64,000 bases of DNA, taken from assembly GCF_022234545.1 (NCBI RefSeq), contig NZ_JAIEUI010000012.1, positions 153,186 through 217,185 on the forward strand, given 5' to 3'. Of the stretch, positions 61,705-64,000 are shown one piece after another; positions within the stretch are counted from its first letter, which is position 1, and every line of letters starts with the position of its first letter. The position numbers were made by a program, and so were the translations under genes. The notes beneath the pieces were generated by a model, which was not told the origin of the DNA, ran no database searches, and saw only the letters and a list, made by a program, of their open reading frames with translations. The stretch comes from Paenibacillus piscarius. Lineage in GTDB: Bacteria > Bacillota > Bacilli > Paenibacillales > Paenibacillaceae.

Positions 61705-63017
61705 TACGGACAAGGCTGTTAGGCCTTATGGCAGCGCTGTTATTGATCTCAGGCTGCACGTCTGGTGCAGGAAGCGGAGCGGCTGACGGGACAGACGGCA
61801 GCGGAAGTGCAGGCCAGGAGAAGACTGCTGTGCAGGAGCGTGTGAAGCTGAAGTTCAGTCTCTGGGGCAACGATGCGCAGAAAGCGATGGTGGAGGGGCT
61901 GGTAAATGAATTCGAGCAGCTTCACCCGGGGGTAGACGTGGAGATTATGACGATTCCTTTCGCCGATTATCAGCAGAAGCTGTCGATTATGCTGGCCTCG
62001 CGTACCGCGCCGGATGCGGGGTGGCTGGCGGAACGGATGATTCCCCAGCTGCTGGAATCCGGCCAGCTGGTGGATATTGCTGCAGAGGTGAAGGGGGACC
62101 CGAATTATCATTATGCGGATATCTATCCTTCTACGCTCGACATCTTCAAGCGGGAGGACCGGCTGTATGGCATTCCTTTCTCCACACCTCCGGTGCTGAT
62201 CTATTACAATAAAGACCTGTTTTTGGAAAAAGGCCTGAAGACGCCAACGGAGCTGTATAAGGAAGGGAAATGGAACTACGATGAATTTCTTAAGGCAGCG
62301 CGGAGTCTCACCGATCCGCAGCGCGGCATCTACGGCGTGAAGCTGGTCCGTGACTGGAACAACTGGTCGGATGCGCTGCTGCCGCTGTTCTGGTCACACG
62401 GCGCCGAGCTGTTTGACAGCAGCGGTATATCGTTTGCGCTGAACACTCCCGCAGGGAGAGAGGCGCTCCAGCTCTACAGTGACATGATGTTCAAGGACAA
62501 GGTGCATCCGCTGCCCGGGGATGAGCTGACCTTCGACAGCGGCCGGGTCGGGATGTACACGGACCGTTACAGCTATACCTCGAAGGCCCGTGCAGTCACC
62601 GATTTTGCCTGGGATATCGCTCCGATGCCGGCAGGCATTAACGGGACAGGAACGTCGCTTGGCTATGCGGGAGTGTCCGTATTCGAGACCAGGCATCCGG
62701 CAGAAGCTGCGGAGCTGCTGAAGTTCATCACCAGCGCGGAGGCTATGCGCGTTACCGCGCAATATTTTGTCCCGTCGCGCAAGTCGGTGCTGGAATCCGA
62801 CGTCTTCCTGCGGGCGGCCTCCAAGCCTTCACCCGAGAGCATCCAGCTGGCTGTGCTCGACCAGATCGCGAGTGCCCGGATTGCACCGGGGCACAAAAAC
62901 TGGCAGCAGATTGATACGAAGATCCAGATGCTGCTGGACGGGCTATACACCCAAAGCTCCACTGTGGACGGGGTGCTCGGACAAATGGAGCTGGAGGTTA
63001 ATCCGCTTATGGAATAA
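61701..63017 (+). CDS. Extracellular solute-binding lipoprotein, probably a sensor partner
   Basis: 438-residue bacterial_1-type binding protein. Short signal with lipobox LISGC (Cys about 19) and a Gly/Ser/Ala linker, then VKLKFSLWGNDAQKAMVEGLVNEFEQLHPGV, YGIPFSTPPVLIYYNKDLF and GRVGMYTDRYSYTS. No CUT1 permease genes are linked to it, and it is translationally coupled to the kinase. Such lipoproteins can serve as ligand-binding co-sensors for YesM-type kinases; equally it could share permeases encoded elsewhere. Confidence 0.88.
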   Translation: MIRTRLLGLMAALLLISGCTSGAGSGAADGTDGSGSAGQEKTAVQERVKLKFSLWGNDAQKAMVEGLVNEFEQLHPGVDVEIMTIPFADYQQKLSIMLASRTAPDAGWLAERMIPQLLESGQLVDIAAEVKGDPNYHYADIYPSTLDIFKREDRLYGIPFSTPPVLIYYNKDLFLEKGLKTPTELYKEGKWNYDEFLKAARSLTDPQRGIYGVKLVRDWNNWSDALLPLFWSHGAELFDSSGISFALNTPAGREALQLYSDMMFKDKVHPLPGDELTFDSGRVGMYTDRYSYTSKARAVTDFAWDIAPMPAGINGTGTSLGYAGVSVFETRHPAEAAELLKFITSAEAMRVTAQYFVPSRKSVLESDVFLRAASKPSPESIQLAVLDQIASARIAPGHKNWQQIDTKIQMLLDGLYTQSSTVDGVLGQMELEVNPLME

Positions 63018-63054
63018 GCGGGGGTCCAATGGAATTACACTCCCGCAAAAACAA

Positions 63055-63080
63055 GGAAATCCTGCACATAATGCAACATT
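63055..63080 (+). repeat. Interspersed repeat, copy 1
   Basis: Begins GGAAATCCTGCA and ends GCAACATT. It pairs with copy 2 to make a long hairpin. Confidence 0.75.
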
Positions 63081-63109
63081 CCCCCCGGTATAAGGGTCTG
63101 AAACCGGGA

Positions 63110-63138
63110 AATGTTGCACAAAAGGCAGGATTCTTTCC
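63110..63138 (-). repeat. Interspersed repeat, copy 2 (inverted)
   Basis: On the minus strand GGAAAGAATCCTGC...GTGCAACATT; matches copies 1 and 3 with small insertions. Together with copy 1 it may also serve as the end-of-operon hairpin. Confidence 0.75.
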
Positions 63139-63161
63139 ATTTTAACCGTCTGTGTGAGATG

Positions 63162-63188
63162 AATGTTGCAATTTATGCAGGAATTTCC
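63162..63188 (-). repeat. Interspersed repeat, copy 3 (inverted)
   Basis: On the minus strand GGAAATTCCTGCATAAATTG then CAACATT. A partial fourth copy, GATTGCAACATT, lies at 63224-63235. Confidence 0.75.
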
Positions 63189-63285
63189 CTCACCGCCCAA
63201 TTTCCAACTGCCTAAGTTGCATAGATTGCAACATTGCGGGTTGCCTGATTACGGGTTCCCTGCCTGAGCTGCTCCAGCAACATGG

Positions 63286-63876
63286 CTATACCCCCAAATC
63301 AGGTAATCCCTGCACAGGCTCATAGTAGCAAACATACGCATTATTCACTACCGGGCGCAGCAGTCCTTTACCAACCAGCTCCTGCAGCTGTTTGCGGGCC
63401 GTCCGGAAGCTAACATTGTACTGAAGCATAACATCTTTGGGCCGCAGCCCCTTCGTTTGAGCCAAGGCGAGTCTAACCATCTCTTTCTCCAGCGGCGTAA
63501 GAGTGGGCCCGGACGGACTCCGCAGCATTGCCGGAGCAATAACCATCTGCAGCAGCATACGGCAAATGTCGGGGCGGTTCTTCACATCATCGAAGGAGAA
63601 ATGAATGATCCTCCAGCCCAGTCCGCTCAGGTAAGTGTCCCTGTTCAGCGAATAGCTGAACCGCTCCCGGTCCATATCCTTCACATGGCTCTGATAGCCG
63701 TCGCACTCCAGGCCGAACTTCCCGTACGAAGGGAGAAAAGCAAAATCAAGGAACTGGGATTTACGGTTCCAGTCGTAGACCTCATATTCCGGATGCAGGT
63801 CATCCAGGTTGCCAAAGAGCGGCCACCAGACATTTTGTAACAGCAGCTTCTCCGCATACTGGTGCCCGCGTGACAA
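63286..63876 (-). CDS. DUF559-like endonuclease-domain protein with a C-terminal helix-turn-helix
   Basis: 196 residues from the TTG start at 63876. The central part (LDFAFLPSYGKFGLECDGYQSH ... WRIIHFSFDDV) has the Asp and E-x-D pattern of the Vsr-like DUF559 nuclease fold, and the C-terminal 70 residues look like a winged helix (LRPKDVMLQYNVSFRTARKQLQELVGKGLL). The start is doubtful: in-frame codons upstream read like more protein (LERHLSVRTGERRGR) until a TAA near 63942, with no ATG/GTG/TTG. A one-base deletion near 63930 would join this to a frame opening with TTG at 63953. It may therefore be a frameshifted or CTG-started gene. The role is unknown. Confidence 0.65.
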   Translation of the reverse strand: MSRGHQYAEKLLLQNVWWPLFGNLDDLHPEYEVYDWNRKSQFLDFAFLPSYGKFGLECDGYQSHVKDMDRERFSYSLNRDTYLSGLGWRIIHFSFDDVKNRPDICRMLLQMVIAPAMLRSPSGPTLTPLEKEMVRLALAQTKGLRPKDVMLQYNVSFRTARKQLQELVGKGLLRPVVNNAYVCYYEPVQGLPDLGV

Positions 63877-64000
63877 CCGGCCTCTGCGCTCCCCTGTCCG
63901 TACCGATAAGTGACGTTCCAGCAGCAGCTGATGCAGGCCTGTTGATTAGCCAAAAAAAGGTAGCAAAAAGGCCGCTCATTCGGTAAAGTGTTTGTACCCC

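Overview
The window is about 64 kb of moderately GC-rich DNA from a Gram-positive endospore former, almost certainly Paenibacillus or a close relative. The evidence is a cotJABC spore-coat operon, an AbrB regulator with Spo0A boxes upstream, SLH-anchored S-layer proteins, many YesM/YesN two-component systems beside CUT1 sugar ABC transporters, strong AGGAGG ribosome sites, and frequent TTG/GTG starts. This assignment is from gene content only. I see no rRNA, tRNA, CRISPR array, prophage or complete insertion sequence.

Layout, left to right. (1) 1-3833: a ferric-siderophore ABC transporter (lipoprotein, two permeases, ATPase); the first gene is cut by the window edge exactly at its lipobox cysteine. 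(2) 3942-11867: housekeeping and signalling genes: two HD-GYP proteins (one has lost its HD histidine), an isolated moaD, a 5'-nucleotidase-like enzyme, uppP, the radical SAM protein YfkAB and a CBS-domain membrane protein. (3) 12042-13147: cotJABC. (4) 13643-16962: thiolase, acetoacetate decarboxylase and a two-subunit CoA transferase, a complete acetyl-CoA to acetone set. (5) 17061-22468: a 1442-residue surface metallophosphatase with SLH anchors, then an Rpn-type nuclease gene whose best start is ATA. (6) 22583-30383: small metabolic and regulatory genes, including a MerR/SDR pair and a TetR/membrane-protein divergon, each with a clear operator.

(7) 30543-40150 and 40798-49881: two sugar-use loci built on one plan: histidine kinase, AraC-type response regulator, CUT1 permeases, binding protein and glycosidase (GH35 beta-galactosidase in the first, GH36 alpha-galactosidase in the second). 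Neither encodes its transport ATPase, so both probably borrow a shared MsmX-type ATPase. They are separated by a 650-bp gene-free stretch rich in repeats. (8) 49976-53088: a bactofilin pair, a MarR regulator, AbrB and a HAD phosphatase.

(9) 53363-63017: the least familiar locus. It holds a YesN-type regulator, FAD oxidoreductase, ion-transporter-type permease, hydantoinase-A-like protein without a B subunit, an ImmA/IrrE-like zinc peptidase, a YesM-type kinase and a binding lipoprotein without permeases. I infer a catabolic module for an unknown, probably acidic, solute, sensed by a lipoprotein-kinase-regulator trio whose genes bracket the catabolic genes. (10) 63018-64000: a cluster of short interspersed repeats and a DUF559-type nuclease-like gene with a suspect N-terminus.
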